Positions 44,578 to 53,607 of a stretch of DNA of 64,000 bases are shown piece by piece (positions within the stretch are counted from its first letter, which is position 1; each line of letters opens with the position of its first letter). Origin of the DNA: Pelagihabitans pacificus (GTDB taxonomy: Bacteria; Bacteroidota; Bacteroidia; Flavobacteriales; Flavobacteriaceae); NCBI RefSeq assembly GCF_009371985.2, contig NZ_VIKU02000004.1, positions 434,001 to 498,000 of the forward strand, given 5' to 3'. Under the pieces are notes generated by a model. The model searched no databases. It was not told the DNA's origin and saw nothing but the letters and a program-made list of their open reading frames with translations. The translations under genes and the position numbers were made by a program.

Positions 44578-45579
44578 ATGAGGGCTTTAGAATTGTTGTT
44601 ACTGTGTTTTTTACAAGCTTCATGCACGGGACAGGTTGTGGAAAAAATCAACGGTGTCAGTTTTGTCGCCTCAAGGGAAGAGGCCGTTCAGGCCCATGTT
44701 GATGAGGTAATTAAGATACACGCCAACCATGCTGCGGTCATGCCGTTTGGTTTTATAAGGGATATTAGTTCCCCGGAAATCATTTTTGATACCGAAAGAC
44801 AGTGGTTTGGGGAAACCAGGAAAGGGGCCAAACAGTACATAAGTCTGTTGCAGAAAAACGGTGTCAAGGTAATGATCAAGCCCCAAATCTGGATATGGCG
44901 GGGGGAATTCACGGGTACCTTAAAAATGAAATCGGAGGAAGATTGGAAGACTTTGGAGGCCTCCTATGATCAGTTTATTCTTAACTATGCCGAGCTTGCC
45001 CAGGAAACCAAGGCCGAACTACTTTGCATTGGTACAGAGCTGGAACAGTTTGTAAAGAACAGGCCTGACTACTGGAAGACGCTCATAAAAAAAATCAGAA
45101 AGGTATACGATGGAAAACTGACCTATGCCGCCAATTGGGATGAATTTCCAAGAACCACCTTTTGGGAAGACCTGGATTTTATCGGCATCGATGCCTATTT
45201 TCCCTTGTCTGAGGAAAAGACCCCAACCGTAGAGCAACTGAAAAAAGGGTGGCAACCTTGGAAGGAAAAAATTTCCCAACTCGCCAAAACGAAAAATAAA
45301 CCAGTCTTGTTCACAGAGTTTGGATACCGCAGTATGGATTATACTGCCAAGAAGCCCTGGTTGGTTGATCGCAATGATGAGAACGTCAATTTAGAGGCGC
45401 AAGTGAACGCTAAAAAAGCGATTTTCTCCGAATTTTGGAATGAAAAGTGGTTTGCGGGCGGCTACGTTTGGAAATGGTTTATTCAGCACGACAGGTCGGG
45501 CGGGGCCGAAGACAATCGGTTTACCCCACAGAACAAACCAGCACAAGAGGTTATTCGGGAATTCTACAAGATGTATTGA
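44578..45579 (+). CDS. GH113-like TIM-barrel glycosidase lipoprotein
   Basis: This 333-residue protein has an N-terminal signal with a lipobox-like LQASC (Cys15 or Cys16). The TIM-barrel shows strands typical of GH113 beta-mannanases: VMIKPQIWIWRGEF, LLCIGTELEQF with the acid/base Glu154, FIGIDAYFPLSEE and VLFTEFGYRSMDY with nucleophile Glu247. It likely cuts a beta-linked polysaccharide, with mannan the first guess. It is downstream of the barrel protein. The specificity is not certain. Confidence 0.8.
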   Translation: MRALELLLLCFLQASCTGQVVEKINGVSFVASREEAVQAHVDEVIKIHANHAAVMPFGFIRDISSPEIIFDTERQWFGETRKGAKQYISLLQKNGVKVMIKPQIWIWRGEFTGTLKMKSEEDWKTLEASYDQFILNYAELAQETKAELLCIGTELEQFVKNRPDYWKTLIKKIRKVYDGKLTYAANWDEFPRTTFWEDLDFIGIDAYFPLSEEKTPTVEQLKKGWQPWKEKISQLAKTKNKPVLFTEFGYRSMDYTAKKPWLVDRNDENVNLEAQVNAKKAIFSEFWNEKWFAGGYVWKWFIQHDRSGGAEDNRFTPQNKPAQEVIREFYKMY

Positions 45580-45927
45580 GATGGTACGATAGGTTTCCCA
45601 ATTCTGGGCGCCTGTTTACAGACCGTTGAACTCCAAAGCCATTCAAAAATGGCTGCTACAGATCGGTTTAAGGTGCCGATATCCCAAAATGCTATTTAAG
45701 GTATCTACTTGAAAACTTGAGACAGGCCATCAGAAAACATACCCTTTATAAAGTACGAAAGACAGTCCTTGGATTTTCTATAGCATCATCACAAATGTGT
45801 GATAAAGAGTGAATCCGTTTTCGGAAATTGATTTTCATCCGAAGCAATCTCGTTTGATCGGCCATCGTGATGTTTTTGTTTATGGTATCCAGTATCTTTG
45901 GCCCCGTCAACGAGTCGGATGTCCCCT
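45580..45927 (+). promoter_or_regulatory. Intergenic region with BamA-like gene promoter
   Basis: This 348-bp stretch has no credible gene. It holds a perfect -7 box TATCTTTG (45893-45900), 28 bp before the ATG at 45928, with TTTG at 45875-45878 only 14 bp upstream, and an inverted repeat ATCACA-AATG-TGTGAT at 45788-45803 that could be a regulator site. Nothing else was seen. Confidence 0.5.
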
Positions 45928-47190
45928 ATGGTTAGAGTTTTTCCATTTTTTGTCTTCATGTGGATATTCACGTTCGGGTTTTCCCAAGAATCCGTTGTCG
46001 CCGATGTAAAAATTCAGGGGTTTAAAAGAACTAGGCCTTCCTTCCTAAAAAAAATCGTTGGCCTGCAGCCTGGAATGGTGTTGGACTCTATACTGATGGA
46101 AGAAGACATGACCCGTTTAAAGCGATTGCCATCTATATCACATGCCTACTATCAGGTGTTCTCTGCTGACGACGGTCGGCATAGCGTATTCTATACTATT
46201 GAGGAAAATTTCACCCTGATTCCTTTTGCCAACCTATTCAGTTCTGCCAACGACGATTTTGCTTTTCGTGCGGGCCTGCAGGAGTTCAACGCCTTCGGCC
46301 GTAATATTACCTTGGGAGGTTTTTATCAATTGGATGTATTCAATTCCTACGGGATAAGCATCCGGGCCCCCTATCTATTCGGCAATAAATGGGGGCTGGC
46401 GTTGAATTATAATAATTTTACTACCCAGGAACCCGTGTTCTTTGCAGACGACACGGCCGACTATCGTTACAACAACGAGGGTTTCGAGCTTTTGGGGCTC
46501 TATGAGCTCAACTTCAAGAACCGTATCGATCTGGGAGGCAGTCTATTTACCGAGGACTATGAATACTTAGCGGGCGCTACCGACCCTGATGTTCCTCAAG
46601 CGCTAAAGGTCGACAAGCACTTGATAAAGCTCATTTACAATTTTGATGCTGTATCATACGAGTACCAATACCTATCCGGTTTTCGGAGTTCTTTGAACTT
46701 TCAGTACGTAGGTACTTCCAATCAAGTGTTGCCCCCCTTTTTAATCGGATTCAACGATTTTGCCTATTTCCGAAGAATCGGAAAACGGGGCAATTGGGCC
46801 ACCCGATTGCGTTTAGGCTTGGCAAGCAATATCGACACTCCTTTCGCTCCCTTTACAGTCGATAACAATTTAAACATTCGAGGGGTGGGCAATACCATTG
46901 ATCGGGGTACGGGTGCCATTGTATTCAACACCGAGTACCGACATACATTGATTGACAAGCACTGGTTTGTATTGCAGGGCAATGCATTCATAGATGGAGG
47001 GTCTTGGCGAAATCCGGGAGGGGATTTTAGTGATTTTGGCGATGACCAAAACATCCGTATTTATCCTGGAGTTGGCCTTCGTTTCATGCATAAACGTATT
47101 TTCAATGCCATCTTCCGAATCGACTATGGGTATGGTATTACCAAGGATGCCGATCGTGGATTGGTGTTCGGGATCGGTCAGTATTTTTAA
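45928..47190 (+). CDS. BamA/TamA-like (Omp85-family) outer-membrane protein
   Basis: This 420-residue protein has a signal peptide (FTFGFSQ) and one POTRA-like domain (VADVKIQGFKRTRPSFLKKIVG, here seen as VKIQGFKRTRPSFLKKIV, and EEDMTRLKRLPSISHAYYQV), then a surface-antigen barrel with NIRGVGNTIDRGTGAIVFNTEYRH, of which IRGVGNTIDRGTGAIVFN is the family region, and RIDYGYGITKDADRGLVFGIGQYF, of which GLVFGIGQYF is the C-terminal strand. It has only one POTRA, unlike the five of BamA. The ATG at 45928 gives the signal; a TTG 30 bp earlier lies in the -7 box. Substrate unknown. Confidence 0.82.
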   Translation: MVRVFPFFVFMWIFTFGFSQESVVADVKIQGFKRTRPSFLKKIVGLQPGMVLDSILMEEDMTRLKRLPSISHAYYQVFSADDGRHSVFYTIEENFTLIPFANLFSSANDDFAFRAGLQEFNAFGRNITLGGFYQLDVFNSYGISIRAPYLFGNKWGLALNYNNFTTQEPVFFADDTADYRYNNEGFELLGLYELNFKNRIDLGGSLFTEDYEYLAGATDPDVPQALKVDKHLIKLIYNFDAVSYEYQYLSGFRSSLNFQYVGTSNQVLPPFLIGFNDFAYFRRIGKRGNWATRLRLGLASNIDTPFAPFTVDNNLNIRGVGNTIDRGTGAIVFNTEYRHTLIDKHWFVLQGNAFIDGGSWRNPGGDFSDFGDDQNIRIYPGVGLRFMHKRIFNAIFRIDYGYGITKDADRGLVFGIGQYF

Positions 47191-47225
47191 CTTGACTTTA
47201 CCGCTGCCGTTGGTTGGGAATTTGT

Positions 47226-48443
47226 TTATCGCTTCATCAGTTTCCCTGCATTCTGAAATAACGTTGCTCGAATCGCTTTAAAGGCAGACTCAAGCTCTTC
47301 ATTATCATAGATGGTTTTGTTCATGAAAATGACGATTCCGACGTTCCCCTGCGTAGTAAACAGGGTGTAGCTCATTACACCCGGGTCGGCACCGTTCACG
47401 GAAATGTTGTCACCTTCCGGGTTCACCGACCACATAAGACCCTTAGAGGTTTCAAAGCTACCCTTCGGAAAGTTTTTCCCGGTCAATTGATTCTGCATCA
47501 TCTCTGTATACCAGGTCGTTGACAAGAGACTACTTTCCCCGTTGATTCCTTTGATCATTTCCATCAGATATACGCTGAAGTCGGAGATGTTGGTGAACAG
47601 TCCGCCATCGGGATAGGTAATCAACTCGTAATGTGGTATTTTGAGTCCGTTTGATAAATATAAAGAGGCGAGCACATCCTTCGGAACGGCATCGAGCGCC
47701 CAAAAGGAATGGCTCATGTTTAAAGGACCGAACAGTATTTGTTTTGTATATTCGGCAAAGTCGGTCAAGGATACTTGCTCTATGATGAACGCCAAGAGCG
47801 TAGCACCAATGTTGGTGTAGTGGTATGCAGTGCCGGGAGATACTTCCAAGAAATTCGAACTCTCATACCAAGCCCCTTCCGGGGTATAGATATTTTTTAA
47901 AAATTCGGACATGCTTACGGCATGATTGGTTTGGTATATCTCAAAATAGTCGAAGTAATCTTCTGGCAATTCTTCTTTCTTAAAATTAATTGGTCCGTGG
48001 AATAAATAGCTTTTCTCTATCAATAGGTCATCTACGCCGTCGGTGAGGCTGGACGTATGGGTGGCTAGCTGTCGAATCGTAATATCGCTCTCGGGAAAGC
48101 TCGGGTGTACAACCTTAAACGGAAGGTATTTATTAATGGGGTCATCCAGAGAAATTTTGCCTTCGTCAACCAGTTTCATTAACGAAAAAGCGATGAGGGT
48201 CTTGGTGGTCGAACCGATGTTGTGAATCGTCTTGTCCGTGTAGGGAATGCCCTGTTCGACATCGGCAAAGCCAAACCCTTTTTTGTAAAGAATCCGGTCC
48301 TTCCCAACAACAGCTACCGCGAATCCGGGAATTTCGGTGGTATCGACGATTTTTTGTAACTGTAGGCCCAAAGAATCAATACCCTGGGCTATAAGCATTT
48401 GAAAACAAAGGGTCAACAGTGTCACTAACGGTACTTTCTTCAT
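47226..48443 (-). CDS. Serine hydrolase of the beta-lactamase/PBP4* family
   Basis: This 405-residue exported enzyme (signal ending in MLIAQ) has the SxxK catalytic pair in NIGSTTKTL (Ser78, Lys81), the Tyr-x-Asn in YHYTNIGATLLAF, and a later VNGADPGVMSYTLF in place of the KTG motif. Family members are esterases, D-aminopeptidases or carboxypeptidases rather than true beta-lactamases. It converges with the BamA-like gene. The substrate is unknown. Confidence 0.9.
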   Translation of the reverse strand: MKKVPLVTLLTLCFQMLIAQGIDSLGLQLQKIVDTTEIPGFAVAVVGKDRILYKKGFGFADVEQGIPYTDKTIHNIGSTTKTLIAFSLMKLVDEGKISLDDPINKYLPFKVVHPSFPESDITIRQLATHTSSLTDGVDDLLIEKSYLFHGPINFKKEELPEDYFDYFEIYQTNHAVSMSEFLKNIYTPEGAWYESSNFLEVSPGTAYHYTNIGATLLAFIIEQVSLTDFAEYTKQILFGPLNMSHSFWALDAVPKDVLASLYLSNGLKIPHYELITYPDGGLFTNISDFSVYLMEMIKGINGESSLLSTTWYTEMMQNQLTGKNFPKGSFETSKGLMWSVNPEGDNISVNGADPGVMSYTLFTTQGNVGIVIFMNKTIYDNEELESAFKAIRATLFQNAGKLMKR

Positions 48444-48491
48444 GGTTGATGTATTACTTTTTATAAGGACGTTTCAAATTGCTCAATGTGA

Positions 48492-48499
48492 CAAAAATA
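48492..48499 (-). promoter_or_regulatory. -7 box of the serine hydrolase promoter
   Basis: The minus strand reads TATTTTTG, a perfect TAnnTTTG, giving a leader of about 42 nt. A -33 TTG is not visible. Confidence 0.4.
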
Positions 48500-48616
48500 G
48501 ATTTCTTGGGTTCATGATGGGAAAAAGTGCACTTTTTGGGATACTTTCCTTAGAAACGGATTTTCAAATATTTTGATGGCCATTATGGTATGATTCAAAC
48601 CAATTGAACCTCAAGA

Positions 48617-49593
48617 TTGGTTGGGAGTCCAAAGAAGAAAACCGCGAAACACGCTTTTTTTGGCATCATCCTACTCATCTTATTTTTTTCATGTTTCAAG
48701 AATGAAGGGATTCCTAATCCCGAAACGGGACAGGAACAAGAACAACAAGAATTGGAATCGTTTTCGGACATTTCCATCGATGCCGTCCTCACGACTCCCT
48801 TCGGTGACTTGTCTTACCGGGTTTCCTTTCCGTTGGAAAAGGAAGACGAAGCATTGGTAATAATAATCCCAGGGGGAGGTAACGGGTTTGGTGAGGGGCG
48901 GGGACGGTTGTTGTCCTACGTTAACTACTATGTTTCGAAAGGATATGTGGTGATACAAGTAGACCATCGGAATGCGGGCAACGATATCGCGAATATCGCC
49001 AAACTTCGGGGGAGGAAGTCAATTATCTCTCGGAAGCAATCGAGGAATGCTTGTTGGACTGTATAGGTTTTCAAGGGAAGGTAAATGGCACTAACCAGGG
49101 CTATACGGGACATTCGGCCGGTGCTATGGAAGGCTTATTTGCCGCGGGAATGAATACTACCCATGGCAACTACCGCGCCTCGGCCATCAAAGCGGTCTAT
49201 GCCATGTCGCCTCCGGGATACTCGCCCGACCAGTATGGTATCACCAAGACCCCAAATGGATATAGCTTCATTAAGGACACGGCCATTTTTACGGTTGTTG
49301 GGGAACAGAAAAAGAATATGAACGGGCCCAAAACGATCAATAAGGAAAATTGGCGGTTGCAGGGCTACGATCAGATGAACGCGTCCGCACCGCGTTATCA
49401 GGTTTTGGTAAAAGGGGACAATACCGGTCATGAGGCTGTTGCCAGACTGAATGAGGGCGTGAAATTGTATAATGGAGCCAATTCCCTCGATTTGTTCGAT
49501 ACCTTCGTCAAGGGTTCAGATCGCAAGGCCGAAATAGGCATCTTGAGCCAACCGGTGACCAACGAACTTGAAATCAAAGTGAAAGGAAATTAG
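48617..49593 (+). pseudogene. Frameshifted alpha/beta-hydrolase lipoprotein
   Basis: Two plus-strand frames join into one protein of about 325 residues if one base is added in the five-G run at 49008-49012. The first frame (from a TTG at 48617) has a lipobox LILFFSC, IIIPGGGNGFGEG (oxyanion loop) and VIQVDHRNAGND. After the shift the second frame gives EEVNYLSEAIEECLLDC, the nucleophile elbow YTGHSAGAMEG, and a C-terminal GHEAVARLNEG with the catalytic His. Read literally the first frame stops at 49064-49066. This may be a real lesion, a homopolymer sequencing error, or slippage. No ATG fits the start. Confidence 0.75.
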
Positions 49594-49606
49594 TCCTTCC
49601 GAATAG

Positions 49607-51772
49607 TTAGGCAAGCTTTAAAGGCATCTCCCGTAACCGTTGTCCCGTTAACCGAAATACGGCATTGGCAATCGCCGCCCCGATGGGTCCTAGGGGAGGC
49701 TCCCCGACGCCCCCTGGCGCTTCTGCGTTTTGCAAGAGCACTACATCGATTTCCTTTGGGGCGTGTTTCATTAAGGCCATCTCGTAGGGTCCGTAGATGG
49801 TGGGTTGCAATTGTCCGTCCGCTACATACATGCGTTCGAATAGCGAGGCACTCATGCCCATAATAATCGCTCCCTCACATTGCGCCTTCACCTGATCGGG
49901 GTTCACGACAAGACCGGGATCCATGGCGCAGGTAACCTTATGGACTTTGATTTCATCATCCACAATCGATACTTCCGCCACCTGCGCACAAGGGGTATTC
50001 ACATCGGTAGAAGCGGCGAAACCCATCGCACGACCAGCAACGATTTGATTGGTCCATCCGGCTTTATCGGCCGCTGCTTTGATTACTTCCTTGAGGCGAT
50101 AGCCCCGATTATCGTCCTGGATTTGGTCTAAACGAAATTGCACCGGGTCTTTTCCTGCTTTTACGGCCAATTCATCCATAAAGCTTTCAATGGCAAAGGT
50201 ATTGGCCAGGAGTCCAAGGCTACGCCACCAACTGGTGGCAAAGGGTAGCTTCACCCGCCATGAAATAGCCCGGTAATTAGGAATGGCCCCATATTGGATC
50301 ATTCCTCCACGCCAAGCACCCAAATCGGCTCCCATAATAGTCTCCAGTATACTGGGCAGCATCGGCGAACCCCAGGCGACATCACCACTGGAAACATTGT
50401 GTTCTATGGCTTCAATCAATCCTTTCCCGTTCAATTTGGCCTTTAAGACATGGTGGGTGGGCGGGCGAAAGGTATCGTTCTGGAATTCTTCCTTCCGGGT
50501 AAGGAAGCACTTTACCGGCTTTCCGACCGCTCTGGACAATACAGCCGCTTGAATGCCATTTGGGGTGTGCAATCGCCGGCCAAATCCACCCCCTAGAAAG
50601 GTGGGTACGATATTCACCTGCTCCTCATCCAACTCCAGTCTTTTGGCGATTTCGTTACGCGTAATCTTCACTACCTGTGTCGACATCATGACGGTGGCCC
50701 TATCCTCTTCTACAAAGGCCAAGGCACCATTCGGCTCTAACTGGGCGTGTGCCCCGATGGGACTTTTGAATTCCGAGACGATGAGTTTTTCATCTTCCTT
50801 CAATAGTTCTTTTGGGCTCCCTTCCTTTTGAATCACATACGGTTTCCCTTTACCTACTTCGATCATAGCCTCTATGTCTTGGGTCTGCCACACTTTGGGA
50901 ATATCCCATGTTACAACGATTGCATTCTTGGCATTTTCCGCTTCTAACATGGAGTTGGCGACTACACCGACGAAATCGGCCTCCTTTACAATCTTGACAA
51001 CGCCGGGCATATTTTCTGCTTTTGAAGTATCGGCATCGATATAGGTGGCTCCGATTACCGTAGGCCGCACCACGGCGCCGTAGAGCATATCGGGCATGGT
51101 AGCGTCCATTCCAAAAAGGGGTGTGCCGAACACCTTGTCCCTGAGGTCGACCCGCGAGAAGGGTTTTCCTATGAATTGATAGTCTTTGATATCCTTCAAG
51201 GTGGGAGTATCCGGGATATCCCAGTCCACAACATTCGTGGCGGCTTCGGCATAGGTAATCGTTTTATCCCCTCCCGAGATAATACCATCCTTGACCGATA
51301 GGGAACCCACGGAAACACCTAGTTTTTGAGCCGCTTCTGCCTTGATCATTTCGCGCATGGTGGCGGCCAATTCCCTAAGCGGTTGCCATAAACTTGACAT
51401 AGAAGTGCTTCCACCGGTGGCAAAATCGTCCAAATTCCCAGAAGCTGACGGAGCATGGGCTACTTTTATTTGATCCATGGATATCGCCAATTCGTCTGCC
51501 GCTACTTGTGCCAAGCCTGTAAAGATGCCTTGGCCCATTTCTACTTTTGGGCTGTAAAGGATGACCTTGTTATCTTTGGTAATCTCGAACCATATAAGGG
51601 GGGAATCGGTATTTCCGAGATAGGGCGCTTCGGCGGTATCTACCATTCCTGCGATTTGTCTTCGAATCGTATTACGAAATACATAGGTCCCAATGGCCAG
51701 GACACCAAGGGTGCCCAATCCACCCCTAATTAAAAACTTTCGGCGCGATACTTTCTTTTTTTCCTTTGCCAT
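49607..51772 (-). CDS. Molybdopterin-binding subunit of an IorB-type dehydrogenase
   Basis: This 721-residue protein belongs to the xanthine dehydrogenase family, IorB/aldehyde dehydrogenase type. The start at 51772 places a Tat signal SRRKFLIRGGLGTLGVLAIG at the N-terminus, so the folded cofactor complex is exported. Features are SPKVEMGQGIFTGLAQV, FLGGGFGRRLHTPNGIQAAV and EAPGGVGEPPLGPIGAAIANAV, shown here as GGVGEPPLGP. The catalytic Glu of the family lies in the last region (GVGE). The start overlaps the 2Fe-2S subunit by one nt (TAATG). The substrate is an aldehyde or N-heterocycle by family, not resolved. Confidence 0.9.
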   Translation of the reverse strand: MAKEKKKVSRRKFLIRGGLGTLGVLAIGTYVFRNTIRRQIAGMVDTAEAPYLGNTDSPLIWFEITKDNKVILYSPKVEMGQGIFTGLAQVAADELAISMDQIKVAHAPSASGNLDDFATGGSTSMSSLWQPLRELAATMREMIKAEAAQKLGVSVGSLSVKDGIISGGDKTITYAEAATNVVDWDIPDTPTLKDIKDYQFIGKPFSRVDLRDKVFGTPLFGMDATMPDMLYGAVVRPTVIGATYIDADTSKAENMPGVVKIVKEADFVGVVANSMLEAENAKNAIVVTWDIPKVWQTQDIEAMIEVGKGKPYVIQKEGSPKELLKEDEKLIVSEFKSPIGAHAQLEPNGALAFVEEDRATVMMSTQVVKITRNEIAKRLELDEEQVNIVPTFLGGGFGRRLHTPNGIQAAVLSRAVGKPVKCFLTRKEEFQNDTFRPPTHHVLKAKLNGKGLIEAIEHNVSSGDVAWGSPMLPSILETIMGADLGAWRGGMIQYGAIPNYRAISWRVKLPFATSWWRSLGLLANTFAIESFMDELAVKAGKDPVQFRLDQIQDDNRGYRLKEVIKAAADKAGWTNQIVAGRAMGFAASTDVNTPCAQVAEVSIVDDEIKVHKVTCAMDPGLVVNPDQVKAQCEGAIIMGMSASLFERMYVADGQLQPTIYGPYEMALMKHAPKEIDVVLLQNAEAPGGVGEPPLGPIGAAIANAVFRLTGQRLREMPLKLA

Positions 51773-52254
51773 TATTCCATTGTTTTTGAGGTGGTTCTTT
51801 GAATTTGCGCCGCGCGATGGATTGCCTTGCGCATTCGGTAGTAGGTGGCACAGCGACATACGTTGATGATGTTTCGATCGATATCGTCATCCGTCGGTTC
51901 GGGAATCTTATCGATTAGAGCGGCGGTAGCCATCATAAAACCGGGTTGGCAATAGCCGCATTGGGGTACAATTTCTTCTATCCATGCCTGCTGTACGGGG
52001 TGGGGATTCTCTTTGGTTCCCAATCCTTCAATAGTCCTAATTTTCTTTCCCTCGGCAAACTTGACCGCATAGGAACAGGAGCGCACCGCCTCCCCGTCTA
52101 CATGGAGCGTACAGGCCCCACAGGCCGCTTTGCCACAACCGTATTTGGTGCCCTTGAGATGTAGCATGTCTCGAATGACCCAGAGTAGGGGCGTGTTTTC
52201 ATCCTTAATTTCAATGGAATGTGGAACTTCATTTACCGAGAAAGATATTTTCAT
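51772..52254 (-). CDS. 2Fe-2S subunit of an IorA-type dehydrogenase
   Basis: This 160-residue protein has two 2Fe-2S clusters: GTKYGCGKAACGACTLHVDG, shown here as GCGKAACGACTLHVDG, then CSYAV, and VPQCGYCQPGFMMA with the final NVCRCATYYRMRKAI. It transfers electrons from the Mo cofactor. The ATG at 52254 (MKISFSVNEVP) is the conserved start; the longer reading from 52401 overlaps the cytochrome gene. It has no signal, so it would travel with the Tat-bearing partner. It lies 20 nt after the cytochrome gene. Confidence 0.92.
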   Translation of the reverse strand: MKISFSVNEVPHSIEIKDENTPLLWVIRDMLHLKGTKYGCGKAACGACTLHVDGEAVRSCSYAVKFAEGKKIRTIEGLGTKENPHPVQQAWIEEIVPQCGYCQPGFMMATAALIDKIPEPTDDDIDRNIINVCRCATYYRMRKAIHRAAQIQRTTSKTME

Positions 52255-52274
52255 TGTATCAATTTTATGTTCGT

Positions 52275-52889
52275 TTACTCTTTCGGAATGATGGCCCCGT
52301 TTTCGAACCATGCTATTACGGCCGCTTTGTATTCGGCTTCGGAAATCGGTGGTGTTTCCCTTGGGATTCCCTCGTGATCTACACCCGGGTCGAAAGCCCA
52401 TAGCACCAGCGAATCCTCGGTTAAATGATGGACCAATTCATCATGGGAACGATTTCCGTTTTTGGCCCTGTCGAGCATGGCCTTGGCGATTTCATATTTG
52501 TCGAGTCCTTGCCAACCCATTGATTTTGGGGCCAATGACCAATGCGGTGCTCCAGGGACTCCCGAATAGTCGTTGTTTTCCGGCTGGTGACAGGTAGTAC
52601 ATTGGGTAGCGGTGAACCCGAGGTTATCTTCTCCTCGCTTCATTCCGAAATAGTGTGGATGACTATCTTTCCCTTGTTTGGGAATGTTGTCATTTGGATG
52701 GCAGTTGATACACCGTTCGTGGGTCAATACCTGCATCATTTTGTCGAAAGGGGTATCCTTTAAAACCTCGTTGTTGGGAATGGTGGTCGATGAATAGCTT
52801 GAAACTACGCCGCGGGAATAGATGGCTGTCATAAGAATTCCACCGACCAGAAGAAGGATTATGGGAATACTATGGGGTATGGTTTTCAT
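52275..52889 (-). CDS. Membrane-anchored dihaem cytochrome c
   Basis: This 204-residue protein has an N-terminal hydrophobic anchor (residues 9-25) and two haem-c sites, CINCH at 60-64 and CTTCH at 97-101, with PNDNIPKQGKDSHPHYFGMKR, shown as HPHYFGM, between them. Near the C-terminus comes a conserved-looking YKAAVIAWFENGAIIPKE. It sits just upstream of the 2Fe-2S and Mo subunits with no FAD subunit, so it is the probable electron acceptor, passing electrons to the respiratory chain. It is 7 nt from the TetR gene. Confidence 0.88.
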   Translation of the reverse strand: MKTIPHSIPIILLLVGGILMTAIYSRGVVSSYSSTTIPNNEVLKDTPFDKMMQVLTHERCINCHPNDNIPKQGKDSHPHYFGMKRGEDNLGFTATQCTTCHQPENNDYSGVPGAPHWSLAPKSMGWQGLDKYEIAKAMLDRAKNGNRSHDELVHHLTEDSLVLWAFDPGVDHEGIPRETPPISEAEYKAAVIAWFENGAIIPKE

Positions 52890-52896
52890 AAGCCTG

Positions 52897-53415
52897 TTAT
52901 TTGAGATATTTCCGTAATATGAATTCTTTTAAACCTTCCTGACTTTTTCTCCCCTCGCGTAAAATTCCGATGGATATACTTTCGATGATATGGTTCAAAA
53001 CTTCCGCTTCTTTCCTTGCCTGGATATAACCTAAATTGGAAAACGCCCATGTCAATTTTTCGATAAATGGCCGCATTTTATCCTGCTCATAATCGTTTTC
53101 CCATTTCAGTTTGAACTGAAGCTTCCAGAACGGATACTCGCTTTCCGGGAGGGCGAAAGGCAGGTCAATACTTTTTTGAATTACCTTTTTTGGATCTGTT
53201 TCAATAAGAATGGGTTCGATCAACAGGCGTATTCGCTCTACCGCCTGCTGAACCAAGGCGTTCAATAGACCGTTCTTGTGTTCAAAATGTCTGAATATCA
53301 AACCTTCCGAAACGCCTGCTTCTTTTGCTATCTTACTCGTAGAAGTTCCGTTGAAACCATCGTTTGCAAAAAGTTCAAGGGCAACCGCCAATATTTGCTT
53401 CTTCTTATCCGTCAT
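52897..53415 (-). CDS. TetR/AcrR-family regulator
   Basis: This 172-residue regulator has the N-terminal TetR HTH (KKQILAVALELFANDGFNG, then STSKIAKEAGVSEGLIFRHF) and a divergent ligand domain. It starts the four-gene operon with cytochrome c, IorA and IorB. A perfect inverted repeat at 53417-53434 lies 2 nt upstream of its start codon, so it likely represses its own operon. The inducer is not known. Confidence 0.93.
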   Translation of the reverse strand: MTDKKKQILAVALELFANDGFNGTSTSKIAKEAGVSEGLIFRHFEHKNGLLNALVQQAVERIRLLIEPILIETDPKKVIQKSIDLPFALPESEYPFWKLQFKLKWENDYEQDKMRPFIEKLTWAFSNLGYIQARKEAEVLNHIIESISIGILREGRKSQEGLKEFILRKYLK

Positions 53416-53416
53416 T

Positions 53417-53434
53417 CAAGTGAGTAATCACTTG
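53417..53434. promoter_or_regulatory. Palindromic TetR operator
   Basis: CAAGTGAGTAATCACTTG is a perfect 7-bp inverted repeat with a 4-bp spacer (18 bp). It lies 2 nt upstream of the tetR start codon, the normal place for an autoregulated TetR site. Confidence 0.7.
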
Positions 53435-53552
53435 CTAAGGTATGCTTTTTTAGTCAATGTTGTCTTATAGAGATCGATTGGATTGTTGAATAAATCGTTA
53501 ACTAATTTTTTATTGTCCCTTCCGCATTCCCCCTTCATTCTTTAATTTTGTA

Positions 53553-53581
53553 TTGAAAATGTCGATTAGGCACTATTTTTG
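53553..53581 (+). promoter_or_regulatory. Promoter of the amidase gene
   Basis: TTG (53553-53555), an 18-bp spacer and the perfect -7 box TATTTTTG (53574-53581). The start codon at 53608 lies 26 bp downstream. Confidence 0.6.
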
Positions 53582-53607
53582 GTTTGCAAAAAAGAAATTG
53601 CGCTGGT

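Noticed and set aside
45788-45803. CRP-binding site
   Set aside because: ATCACA-AATG-TGTGAT is inside-out relative to the CRP consensus (TGTGA-N6-TCACA) and no CRP gene is in view; kept only as an unassigned palindrome.
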